A DNA stretch of 8,931 nt from JAHEIJ01 sp040235565 (GTDB taxonomy: Bacteria; Pseudomonadota; Gammaproteobacteria; UBA6429; Thiohalophilaceae), in NCBI GenBank assembly GCA_040235565.1, contig JBECLA010000106.1, positions 1 through 8,931 of the forward strand. The letters run 5' to 3'. The notes under the pieces are model-generated. The model made no database searches. It was not told the DNA's origin and saw only the letters and a program-made list of their open reading frames with translations. A program made the translations under genes and the position numbers. Position 1 is the first letter of the stretch, and every line of letters begins with the position of its first letter. Of the stretch, positions 1-6,437 are shown in pieces.

Positions 1-70
1 TTCAGTGTTGATTGAACATCGACGGGATAACGAGCCAGAAGAAACACCTAGAGTGTTCATTACTGCTTTT

Positions 71-98
71 CCTCGTCCCTCGTTCCTCGTCCCTTGTA
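71..98. repeat. Degenerate heptad repeat in the nrdR leader
   Basis: Four consecutive 7-base units are visible: CCTCGTC, CCTCGTT, CCTCGTC, CCTTGTA. The first and third are identical, the second differs at one base and the fourth is more diverged. The array ends 8 bases before the nrdR start codon and occupies the place where a ribosome binding site would be expected, yet contains no purine-rich Shine-Dalgarno sequence. Its role is unknown. It could be one copy of a dispersed intergenic repeat or a local simple-sequence tract. Confidence 0.7.
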
Positions 99-106
99 AC
101 TGATAT

Positions 107-610
107 ATGCATTGTCCATTTTGCGGCGCAGAAGATACCAAGGTCATCGATTCACGCCTTGCCAGTGAAGGCGCCCAGGTGCGTCGTCGGCGTGAGTGCC
201 TGACCTGCAACGAACGCTTCACCACGTTTGAAACAGCTGAACTGGTGATGCCGCGACTGATGAAAAACGATGGCCGGCGTGAGCCGTTTAATGAAGAGAA
301 ATTACGTGCCGGGATGTTACGGGCCCTGGAAAAACGTCCGGTGGATACCGAGGAGATCGAAAAAGCCATCAACCGCATCATGAAACGTATGCGGGCCAGT
401 GGCGAACGCGAAATCCCCTCACGTATGCTGGGTGACTGGGTGATGGATGAATTGCGCGATCTTGATCAGGTCGCCTATGTGCGGTTTGCTTCGGTGTATC
501 GCAGCTTCGAAGATGTCAGTGCCTTCCAGGAAGAGATCGACAAGCTGAAGAACATTCCATCACCGGAACAAAAGAAACGGCAACGATCATTGTTGCCAGA
601 CGAAGAGTAG
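107..610 (+). CDS. nrdR: Transcriptional repressor NrdR
   Basis: NrdR is a zinc-ribbon/ATP-cone repressor that senses (d)ATP and shuts down ribonucleotide reductase genes by binding NrdR boxes. The 167-residue product starts with the family signature MHCPFC. The zinc ribbon cysteines are C3, C6, C31 and C34, with the basic RRRR run (26-29) between the pairs. The ATP-cone spans about 47-137, opening with VMPRLMKNDGRREPF and the K65 helix. The family is usually about 150 residues; the extra length is a charged C-terminal tail (about 150-167). The ATG at 107 is fixed by the N-terminal motif, although no Shine-Dalgarno sequence precedes it. It is the first gene of the cluster; ribD starts 4 bases after its stop, an arrangement conserved in gammaproteobacteria. 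I see no NrdR box in the short upstream stretch. Confidence 0.97.
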   Translation: MHCPFCGAEDTKVIDSRLASEGAQVRRRRECLTCNERFTTFETAELVMPRLMKNDGRREPFNEEKLRAGMLRALEKRPVDTEEIEKAINRIMKRMRASGEREIPSRMLGDWVMDELRDLDQVAYVRFASVYRSFEDVSAFQEEIDKLKNIPSPEQKKRQRSLLPDEE

Positions 611-614
611 TCAC

Positions 615-1706
615 ATGGCGCAGAGTGCCATCGATTATCAATTTATGTCTCAGGCGCTGCAACTGGCACGCAAGGGTCTTTACACCACGGATCCGAATCC
701 ACGGGTTGGTTGCATTATCGTCAAAGATGGTGAAGTGGTGGGAGAAGGCTGGCATGAGCGCGCCGGCGAACCGCATGCTGAAGTGCATGCCTTGCATGCT
801 GCAGGCAACAAGGCGGCGGGCGCCACGGTCTATGTCACCCTCGAGCCGTGCTGCCACCATGGCAAGACACCGCCTTGCAGTGAGGCATTGATTGAGGCAC
901 AGATCGCACGCGTGGTAGTAGCGATGCAGGATCCGCATTCGCGCGTGGCAGGACAAGGCCTGCAACAACTCCGTGAGGCCGGAATCGAAGTGGCGACCGG
1001 TATCCTGGAGGCACAGGCGCAGGCGCTGAATCCCGGCTTTATCAAACGCATGCAAACCGGGCGACCCTATGTGCGCTCCAAGCTGGCGATGAGCCTGGAT
1101 GGCCGTACGGCGATGGCATCGGGTGAGAGCAAGTGGATCACGTCAGAAGCCGCACGACAGGATGTGCAACGCTTGCGGGCGCGCAGTTCGGCCATCGTGA
1201 CCGGTGTGGGTACTGTGTTGGCGGATGATCCCAATATGACGGTGCGGCTGGAAAACACCGAGCGTCAACCGCTGCGCGTGGTGGTCGATACGCATTTGAG
1301 TATGCCGGTGACAGCACGCATGTTACAGCAACCGGGACGAACCCTGGTGATGACCTGCAGTGAAGATGACGCCGCCAGGGAAGCACTGGAGCAGGCGGGA
1401 GCCGAAGTGACCCGTTTACCGTTCAGTCGCGATACAGTGGATATGCCGGCAGTGCTGGATACGCTGGGGGAAATGGAAGTGAATGAAGTCCTGGTTGAAA
1501 CGGGCGCTACTTTGAGTGGCGCGATGTTACAGGCGGGTTTGATTGATGAACTGATTATTTATATGGCACCCATCCTGATGGGAGATGACGCACGGGGTTT
1601 GTTTCGTCTGCCAGGCCTGGCGTCGATGGAACAGAAAATCGGTCTGGAGATCACTGACATACGTGCGGTGGGCAAGGATTGGCGCGTTACTGCTAGGGTA
1701 AAGTGA
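615..1706 (+). CDS. ribD: Bifunctional riboflavin biosynthesis protein RibD (deaminase/reductase)
   Basis: RibD carries out two cytosolic riboflavin steps: deamination of the pyrimidine made by GTP cyclohydrolase II, then NADPH-dependent reduction of its ribosyl side chain. The 363-residue length is normal. The N-terminal deaminase domain (about 1-145) has the cytidine-deaminase-fold motif PHAE with zinc ligand H54 and catalytic E56, and PCCHHGKTPPC with zinc ligands C79 and C88. The reductase domain (about 150-363) opens with RPYVRSKLAMSLDGRTA, followed by SKWIT, the G197-V-G-T segment and DDPN at 204-207, and ends with the VETGATLSGAML nucleotide-binding stretch. Both halves look intact. 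The start lies 4 bases after the nrdR stop, so translation is probably coupled; ribE follows after 31 bases. Confidence 0.98.
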   Translation: MAQSAIDYQFMSQALQLARKGLYTTDPNPRVGCIIVKDGEVVGEGWHERAGEPHAEVHALHAAGNKAAGATVYVTLEPCCHHGKTPPCSEALIEAQIARVVVAMQDPHSRVAGQGLQQLREAGIEVATGILEAQAQALNPGFIKRMQTGRPYVRSKLAMSLDGRTAMASGESKWITSEAARQDVQRLRARSSAIVTGVGTVLADDPNMTVRLENTERQPLRVVVDTHLSMPVTARMLQQPGRTLVMTCSEDDAAREALEQAGAEVTRLPFSRDTVDMPAVLDTLGEMEVNEVLVETGATLSGAMLQAGLIDELIIYMAPILMGDDARGLFRLPGLASMEQKIGLEITDIRAVGKDWRVTARVK

Positions 1707-1737
1707 CGCAGATTTCGAGTTGAACTGAGACGAGACG

Positions 1738-2403
1738 ATGTTTACCGGAATTATTCAGGCGATCGGCACGATTGCGACGTTGGAACCGAAAGGGCAGGAT
1801 GTCAGGCTACGGATTCAGACCGGCAAGCTGGATCTGTCCGATGTGCAGCTGGGGGACAGCATCGCGGTCAACGGCGTGTGCCTCACGGTCGTGGAGTTAC
1901 CCGGGGATGGGTTCTGGGCCGATGTGTCGGGGGAAACCCTGAGCCGGACCACATTCGCCGGCTTACAACAAGGCAGCCAGGCCAATCTGGAAAAAGCCCT
2001 GACGCCCACCACCCGGCTGGGTGGACATCTGGTCAGTGGCCATGTGGACGGCATTGGCGAAATCGTCAGTCGCAGTACGGACGGCCGATCGGAACGTTTT
2101 ATGGTGCGGGCCCCGGCTGAACTGGCAAAGTATATCGCCGAGAAAGGTTCGATCTGTGTTGACGGGATCAGCCTGACGGTGAACGGTGTCAGCGGTGCCG
2201 AGTTCGAACTGAACATTGTGCCGCATACCCTGGTCGAGACCAGCATGAGTGAATTCAAGCCCGGGACACGCGTCAATCTGGAAGTGGATATTATTGCCCG
2301 GTACCTCGAGCGTCTGTTACTTGGTGACAAGGCGGCGGACACGCAGTCCGCTGGGATCAGCCTGGAAAAATTACAGGAATACGGTTTTATCAAACATTCG
2401 TAA
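1738..2403 (+). CDS. ribE: Riboflavin synthase, alpha chain
   Basis: This enzyme dismutates two molecules of 6,7-dimethyl-8-ribityllumazine to riboflavin plus the pyrimidine that RibH re-uses. It is called ribC in E. coli and ribE in many other genomes. The 221-residue product has the duplicated lumazine-binding barrels expected: barrel 1 (about 1-97) begins MFTGIIQ and contains NGVCLTV (45-51); barrel 2 (about 98-195) begins after LGGHLVSGHVDG and contains the matching DGISLTV (141-147). The duplication and the conserved C48 identify the family securely. The Shine-Dalgarno sequence is weak (a GAGACGAG stretch just upstream), but the N-terminal MFTGI motif fixes the start. In E. coli the orthologue is unlinked; here it lies in the rib cluster between ribD and ribBX. 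Confidence 0.97.
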   Translation: MFTGIIQAIGTIATLEPKGQDVRLRIQTGKLDLSDVQLGDSIAVNGVCLTVVELPGDGFWADVSGETLSRTTFAGLQQGSQANLEKALTPTTRLGGHLVSGHVDGIGEIVSRSTDGRSERFMVRAPAELAKYIAEKGSICVDGISLTVNGVSGAEFELNIVPHTLVETSMSEFKPGTRVNLEVDIIARYLERLLLGDKAADTQSAGISLEKLQEYGFIKHS

Positions 2404-2434
2404 GCAGTGATGCAAAAGCAGGATATTCAGGTTT

Positions 2435-3544
2435 ATGGCATTAAACAGTAGCAAAGAAATTATTGAAGATATTCGTCAGGGCAAGATGGTCATCCTGATG
2501 GATGACGAGGATCGGGAAAATGAAGGCGATTTGATCATGGCCGCTGAACTGGTGCGGGCGGAAGATATCAACTTCATGGCACGCTATGGACGTGGCCTGA
2601 TCTGTCTGACGCTTACCAAGGAGCGTTGTGAACACCTGCGTTTGCCGATGATGGTGAGTCAGAACAATGAGCGACATACAACCAATTTCACCGTGTCGAT
2701 TGAAGCCGCCGAAGGGGTGACCACCGGCATCTCCGCCGCCGATCGCGCGGTCACGGTGCGTACCGCTGTCGCGGCCAATGCCCGGGCCTCCGATCTGGTT
2801 CAACCCGGTCATGTGTTTCCCTTGATGGCCCAACCGGGTGGCGTGTTGACGCGTGCGGGGCATACCGAAGCCGGCTGCGATTTGGCGCGCCTGGCGGAGC
2901 TGGAGCCGGCATCGGTCATCGTTGAGATCCTCAACGATGACGGCACGATGGCACGGCGTCCGGATCTGGAGAAATTTGCCGCGGAACATAACATCAAGAT
3001 GGGTACCATTGCGGATCTCATCGAGTATCGCATGTTGAATGAGAAAACCGTGGAACGCATGGCTTCGTCGCACATGCCGACGGAATTTGGTGAGTTCAAG
3101 TTACATGCCTACCGTAATGTCATTGATAACCAGGTACATCTTGCGTTGGTCAAAGGCGATCTGGAACCCGGCCAACCGACCCTGGTGCGCGTGCATGTTG
3201 AGAACAGCCTGTGTGATATATTCGGTAGTCAACGTGATGATTGTGGCTGGCCCTTGCGTGATGCCTTGCAGCGAATTGCCGAGGAAGGCCATGGCGTGGC
3301 AATCATTCTGCGCCTGGCAGACGAATCCGATGTCATTATCAACCGCATTCATCATTATGCTGAGGTCGATAAAGGTATTGATCAACCGCGCACCGAAGCA
3401 GGCAGTGATCTCCGTACCTTCGGGATTGGCGCACAAATTCTGACGGACCTGGGCGTACACAAAATGCGCGTGCTGAGTGCACCGAAAAAAATGCATGGCC
3501 TGTCCGGGTTTGGGCTGGAAGTGGTTGAATATGTCCACAACTAG
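2435..3544 (+). CDS. ribBA: RibBX: DHBP synthase fused to degenerate GTP cyclohydrolase II domain
   Basis: The N-terminal domain (about 1-202) is 3,4-dihydroxy-2-butanone-4-phosphate synthase, which converts ribulose 5-phosphate to the four-carbon donor for RibH. It carries the acidic metal-binding loop DDEDRENEGD (23-32), the H126 region and TRAGHTEAGCD (139-149), so it should be active. The C-terminal domain (about 210-369) aligns with GTP cyclohydrolase II but lacks key parts. The usual RVHSECLTGDVFGSLRCDCG signature reads RVHVENSLCDIFGSQRDDCG at 252-271, so two of three zinc cysteines are Asn257 and Asp268 and only C270 remains. The QEGRGIGL segment is absent, and the protein stops at EVVEYVHN, before the usual C-terminal tail. 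It is therefore unlikely to cleave GTP. This matches the RibBX variant known from Proteobacteria; annotation pipelines often call it bifunctional ribBA. The gene starts 31 bases after ribE; ribH follows after 58. Confidence 0.93.
   Translation: MALNSSKEIIEDIRQGKMVILMDDEDRENEGDLIMAAELVRAEDINFMARYGRGLICLTLTKERCEHLRLPMMVSQNNERHTTNFTVSIEAAEGVTTGISAADRAVTVRTAVAANARASDLVQPGHVFPLMAQPGGVLTRAGHTEAGCDLARLAELEPASVIVEILNDDGTMARRPDLEKFAAEHNIKMGTIADLIEYRMLNEKTVERMASSHMPTEFGEFKLHAYRNVIDNQVHLALVKGDLEPGQPTLVRVHVENSLCDIFGSQRDDCGWPLRDALQRIAEEGHGVAIILRLADESDVIINRIHHYAEVDKGIDQPRTEAGSDLRTFGIGAQILTDLGVHKMRVLSAPKKMHGLSGFGLEVVEYVHN
2915..2941. repeat. Perfect 12-bp inverted repeat inside ribBX
   Basis: The arm GTCATCGTTGAG (2915-2926) is the exact reverse complement of CTCAACGATGAC (2930-2941), with a 3-base ATC loop. 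It is in frame with codons 161-169 (VIVEILNDD), part of the conserved strand of the DHBP synthase domain. No T tract follows on the + strand, so it does not look like an intrinsic terminator. The mRNA would form a stable hairpin in the middle of the coding region. Its existence is certain; any function is not. Confidence 0.85.
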
Positions 3545-3596
3545 CTCGTTAACGTGATGCCAGTGAAGCAGTGCAAGATATTTTCAAGAACTGAAC

Positions 3597-3600
3597 AAGG
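3597..3600 (+). promoter_or_regulatory. ribH ribosome binding site (AAGG)
   Basis: AAGG lies just before three consecutive ATG codons at 3603, 3606 and 3609. The spacings are 2, 5 and 8 bases. The first is too close for good initiation, so the second or third ATG is the more probable real start of RibH. Confidence 0.5.
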
Positions 3601-3602
3601 TA

Positions 3603-4082
3603 ATGATGATGGACAAGATAAAAACAGTTGAAGGTGATTTGGTCATCAAGGGCGCCCGCTTTGGTATTGCTGTTGCCCGCTTTAACAGCTTTATTGTGGA
3701 AAGTCTGTTAGCCGGTGCGGTCGATACCCTGAAACGACACGGCGCGGAAGAGGCGGACATCGAAATTGTACGGGTACCAGGCGCTTATGAATTACCGCTG
3801 GCAATCAAGAAAATGGCGGCCACAAATAAATACGATGGCATTATCGCGCTGGGTGCAGTGATTCGTGGTGGGACACCGCATTTTGAATATGTTGCCGGTG
3901 AATGCGTCAAGGGAATGGCAACAGTGATGTTGCAGCAGGAGATTCCGGTCGCCTTTGGTGTACTTACCGTGGATACCATAGAGCAGGCCATCGAACGGGC
4001 AGGGACCAAGGCAGGGAACAAAGGTGCGGAAGCCACCCTGTCAGTCATTGAAATGATTAATCTGTTAAAAAATATCGACTGA
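3603..4082 (+). CDS. ribH: 6,7-dimethyl-8-ribityllumazine synthase
   Basis: RibH condenses the RibD-derived ribitylamino-uracil with the butanone phosphate made by RibB to form lumazine, the substrate of riboflavin synthase. It normally assembles as a pentamer or a 60-subunit shell. The 159-residue product has the family motifs in order: RFN (26-28), the PGAYELP phosphate/substrate loop (59-65), ALGAVIRGGTPHFEYV (82-97) with catalytic H93, GVLTVDTIEQA (119-129) and R132 in the phosphate site, followed by NKGAEA. The usual Asp or Glu after RG is a glycine here, a change I believe is tolerated in the family. Translation may start at the second or third of three tandem ATGs, shortening the product by one or two residues. 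nusB begins 17 bases downstream. Confidence 0.97.
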   Translation: MMMDKIKTVEGDLVIKGARFGIAVARFNSFIVESLLAGAVDTLKRHGAEEADIEIVRVPGAYELPLAIKKMAATNKYDGIIALGAVIRGGTPHFEYVAGECVKGMATVMLQQEIPVAFGVLTVDTIEQAIERAGTKAGNKGAEATLSVIEMINLLKNID

Positions 4083-4099
4083 TCCTGACCGACAAACCT

Positions 4100-4531
4100 A
4101 TGAAACCCAGTACCCGTACTCGTGCTCGTCGTCTGGCCCTGCAAGGATTATATGAATGGCAGGTTTCCGACAACAAACCGGCTGAAATCGAGACTCAGTA
4201 CCTGATCGAGAAAGAAACCGGCAATGTGGATGTTGATTACTTTCGCGAATTAATTCGCAAGGTGCCGCAGCATTGCGAAGAACTGGATAGCCATATTGGG
4301 CCGCTTATCTCCCGACCACTGCAAGAAGTGGATCTGGTTGAATTGGCGGTACTGCGTCTCGGTACCTATGAACTGCTGCATCATCCTGAAATTCCGTATC
4401 GGGTTGTGATTAACGAAGCGGTTGAACTGGCCAAGATGTTCGGTGCAGACCAGGGACACCGATTCGTGAACGGGATTATGGATCGGTTGGCAGCGAGTCT
4501 GCGTTCACTCGAAGTCAAAGCCAGTCTGTAA
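4100..4531 (+). CDS. nusB: Transcription antitermination factor NusB
   Basis: NusB pairs with NusE (ribosomal protein S10), binds boxA RNA and stops premature termination in rRNA operons. The 143-residue, mostly helical product has the family's N-terminal ARRLALQGLYEWQ (9-21) and the C-terminal signature VINEAVELAKMFGADQGHRFVNG (103-125), split by the PLISRPLQEVDLVELAVLRLGTYEL middle part. The length matches E. coli NusB (139). The start is placed at the ATG in front of KPSTRTRARR; the ribosome binding site is weak, which fits coupling to ribH 17 bases upstream. The ribH-nusB-thiL order is conserved across gammaproteobacteria. Confidence 0.97.
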   Translation: MKPSTRTRARRLALQGLYEWQVSDNKPAEIETQYLIEKETGNVDVDYFRELIRKVPQHCEELDSHIGPLISRPLQEVDLVELAVLRLGTYELLHHPEIPYRVVINEAVELAKMFGADQGHRFVNGIMDRLAASLRSLEVKASL

Positions 4532-4556
4532 CTGTCGGGATCACTCTGGAGTTTCC

Positions 4557-5540
4557 ATGTCGATCCCGGAATTTGAACTCATCCAGCGTTTTTTTACCCG
4601 CCAGATCGAGGATCGTTCCGACGTCGTGCTTGGCGTTGGGGACGATGCTGCGCTGATCGCACCAGCCCCTGATAAACATCTTGTCATTGCGATTGATACC
4701 CTGGTCCAGGGCGTGCATTTCTCTCAAGCTACATCGGCTTATGATATAGGCTGGAAAGCTCTGGCAGTCAATCTGAGTGATCTCGCGGCAATGGGTGCCG
4801 ATCCCGCCTGGTTTACCCTGGCACTGACGTTACCTGACTCGACTGAAGCATGGTTAACTCAATTCAGTCGCGGCCTGTTTGATCTGGCCAACCAGTACAA
4901 GTTGCCGCTCATCGGCGGGGATACGACCCGCGGCCCCTTGACGGTAACGGTGCAGATAGGCGGAACGGTACCCGCCGGTGAGGCGTTATTGCGAACGGGG
5001 GCCACAGCGGGTGACCACATTTATGTGAGCGGGACCCTGGGTGATGCCGCCCTTGCTTTGCAAATAATGACAGGTGTGATCACAGCGGACGAGTCGGAAT
5101 ATCCTGACTTGCTCACACATTTAAATCGACCGTTGCCGCGCATTGCAGAAGGGCGTGAATTACGGGGGATTGCCAGTTGTGCCATCGATATCTCCGATGG
5201 TTTGCTGGCCGATTTAGGCCATATCCTGGCTGCCAGTGGTTGTGGCGCTGACATTTTTCAACCAAGACTGCCATTCTCCGCTTCGGCACAGCGGTTGCTG
5301 GCGCAGTATCCTGAACTGTGGCGATCCCTGATCAGCGGCGGGGATGACTATGAATTGTGTTTTTGTGTAGCGCCGCAAAATATTGTACGCCTGACGCAGA
5401 TTGCGCAGCAGTATGGTTTTCATTTCACCGAGATAGGGCGTGTCGTGGCGGGTAGCGAATTGCATTGTCTGGATGCCAACGGCAAGCCACTCGCCATACC
5501 TCTGACCGGTTACCGCCATTTTGCCGAGGAAAACCAATGA
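4557..5540 (+). CDS. thiL: Thiamine-monophosphate kinase
   Basis: ThiL phosphorylates thiamine monophosphate to thiamine diphosphate, the active cofactor. The 327-residue protein follows the PurM/SelD-like fold of the family: GVGDDAA (26-32) for metal-nucleotide binding, DTLVQGVHF (47-55), NLSDLAAMGADP (72-83), IGGDTTRGP (119-127), then AIDISDGLLADLGHI and SGGDDYELCF in the C-terminal half. It resembles E. coli ThiL along its full length. A clear GGAG at 4548-4551 stands 5 bases before the ATG. Its TGA overlaps the pgpA start codon (ATGA), which suggests translational coupling. Confidence 0.98.
   Translation: MSIPEFELIQRFFTRQIEDRSDVVLGVGDDAALIAPAPDKHLVIAIDTLVQGVHFSQATSAYDIGWKALAVNLSDLAAMGADPAWFTLALTLPDSTEAWLTQFSRGLFDLANQYKLPLIGGDTTRGPLTVTVQIGGTVPAGEALLRTGATAGDHIYVSGTLGDAALALQIMTGVITADESEYPDLLTHLNRPLPRIAEGRELRGIASCAIDISDGLLADLGHILAASGCGADIFQPRLPFSASAQRLLAQYPELWRSLISGGDDYELCFCVAPQNIVRLTQIAQQYGFHFTEIGRVVAGSELHCLDANGKPLAIPLTGYRHFAEENQ
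5526..5530 (+). promoter_or_regulatory. pgpA ribosome binding site (GAGGA)
   Basis: GAGGA inside the last codons of thiL stands 6 bases before the ATG at 5537. It selects that codon rather than the in-frame ATG at 5465, which would add 24 residues with no similarity to PgpA and overlap thiL by 76 bases. Confidence 0.75.
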
Positions 5541-6037
5541 GCCTGCTGAAACGCAATCGTGTTGATGCCGCCTTGTTGCGCCATCCGGTCCATTTCCTGA
5601 GCCTGGGTTTTGGTTCCGGGTTGTCACCTTTTGCGCCAGGCACGGCGGGAACCCTGGCGGCGATTCCGTTATTCTGGCTGCTGGCGCCCTTGCCTGTGCT
5701 GGTATATCTTGGCCTCGTCGTGGTCCTGTTCGGTATCGGTGTGTATCTGTGCCAGGTGACTACGGATCGACTGGGCGCCCATGACCATTCGGCGATTGTC
5801 TGGGATGAAGTGGTTGGTTATCTTTTAACCATGACCGCCGTGCCGTTTGACTGGCGCTGGGTGATAGCGGGATTTTTCCTGTTTCGTCTGTTCGATGTCT
5901 GGAAGCCCTGGCCGGTAAGTGCGCTGGATCGCAGCATAACTGGCGGCCTGGGGATAATGCTGGATGATATCGGGGCCGCGATCTATGCGGCCCTGAGCTT
6001 GCAGCTTATTCTTTATATATATGGGAACATGCTATGA
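5537..6037 (+). CDS. pgpA: Phosphatidylglycerophosphatase A
   Basis: PgpA is an inner-membrane, Mg-dependent phosphatase that removes phosphate from phosphatidylglycerophosphate to give phosphatidylglycerol. With the start at 5537 the product is 166 residues, close to the family norm. Visible motifs: GFGSGLSPFAPGTAGTLAA (24-42), a hydrophobic membrane segment (about 43-72), IVWDEVVG (87-94) with acidic residues D90 and E91, FRLFDVWKPWP (116-126), and DRSITGGLGIMLDDI (131-145) with D143-D144. Further hydrophobic stretches lie at about 96-115 and 145-162. The start codon overlaps the thiL stop as ATGA, and its own stop overlaps the next gene's start in the same way. A longer reading frame begins at 5465 but its extra N-terminus is thiL sequence in another frame. 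Confidence 0.96.
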   Translation: MSLLKRNRVDAALLRHPVHFLSLGFGSGLSPFAPGTAGTLAAIPLFWLLAPLPVLVYLGLVVVLFGIGVYLCQVTTDRLGAHDHSAIVWDEVVGYLLTMTAVPFDWRWVIAGFFLFRLFDVWKPWPVSALDRSITGGLGIMLDDIGAAIYAALSLQLILYIYGNML

Positions 6038-6423
6038 AACGATATGGACTGTTGTTATTGACTCTGTTACTCGCCAACCCAGTGTGGGCGGGTCAGGCGA
6101 CGATTCAGCACGTCGAATTCGAACAGCAAGGTGCGAGCTGGACGGTTGCCGTAACCCTGCAACATGCCGACACCGGCTGGGACCATTACGCCGATGGCTG
6201 GCGTATCGTGGCCGGGGATGGCAAGGTGCTGGGGCATCGCACCCTGTATCATCCTCATGTCAATGAGCAACCTTTTACGCGCAATTTATCCGGCGTCATG
6301 ATCCCCGCCGGGGTCAATACGGTGTTCATTGAAGCGCATGACAAGGTGCATGGCTGGAATCCGCAACGCCTGGAAGTCAACCTGCAACAGGCGCAGGGCG
6401 AAGGTTATCGGGTACGCCGCTAA
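6034..6423 (+). CDS. Conserved exported protein of unknown function
   Basis: I recognise this as a small conserved exported protein but cannot give a function. The 129-residue product begins with a typical Sec signal peptide: KR, a leucine-rich core (6-13) and a likely cleavage site after PVWA at residue 19. The mature part of about 110 residues reads as beta-rich and soluble. Three motifs look conserved and functional: GWDHYADGW (48-56), LYHPHVNEQPFTRNLSG (71-87) and AHDKVHGW (101-108). They hold five histidines (51, 73, 75, 102, 106) plus D50 and D103, so a metal site is possible but unproven. GGGA at 6023-6026 gives a ribosome binding site, and the ATG overlaps the pgpA stop (ATGA), so it is probably co-translated with pgpA. 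A periplasmic location is likely, since no lipobox is seen. Confidence 0.85.
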   Translation: MKRYGLLLLTLLLANPVWAGQATIQHVEFEQQGASWTVAVTLQHADTGWDHYADGWRIVAGDGKVLGHRTLYHPHVNEQPFTRNLSGVMIPAGVNTVFIEAHDKVHGWNPQRLEVNLQQAQGEGYRVRR

Positions 6424-6437
6424 AGCGGGTAGGAAAC

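Noticed and set aside
43..57. Small inverted repeat AACAC...GTGTT upstream of nrdR, considered as an NrdR box
   Set aside because: The spacing between ACAC and GTGT is 5 bases, not the 8 of the NrdR box consensus, and the AT-rich centre is missing.
2..105. Open frame through the start of the window, considered as the tail of an upstream gene such as glyA
   Set aside because: The translation does not resemble the glyA C-terminus or any other family I know, and it runs through the heptad repeat.
773..799. Three GCATGC hexamers within 27 bases in ribD
   Set aside because: They come from His-Ala codon pairs around the catalytic PHAE motif, so protein constraint explains them.
516..1055. A 179-codon open frame on the minus strand across the nrdR/ribD junction
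   Set aside because: It lies antisense to clear nrdR and ribD coding sequence, has no recognisable motif and is explained by codon bias of the sense genes.
2410..2451. 13-codon mini-ORF overlapping the ribBX start, and a similar 24-codon frame at 3557-3631 overlapping ribH
   Set aside because: Neither has a Shine-Dalgarno sequence or a recognisable regulatory peptide pattern; short frames of this size are expected by chance.
3485..3491. Run of seven A residues in ribBX, considered as a slippage or frameshift site
   Set aside because: It encodes Lys-Lys in frame near the end of an otherwise intact gene, with no downstream structure or alternative frame of interest.
1815..3538. Long minus-strand frames of 145-210 codons opposite ribE and ribBX
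   Set aside because: Sense frames are complete, motif-bearing enzymes. The antisense products are low-complexity shadows with no family resemblance.
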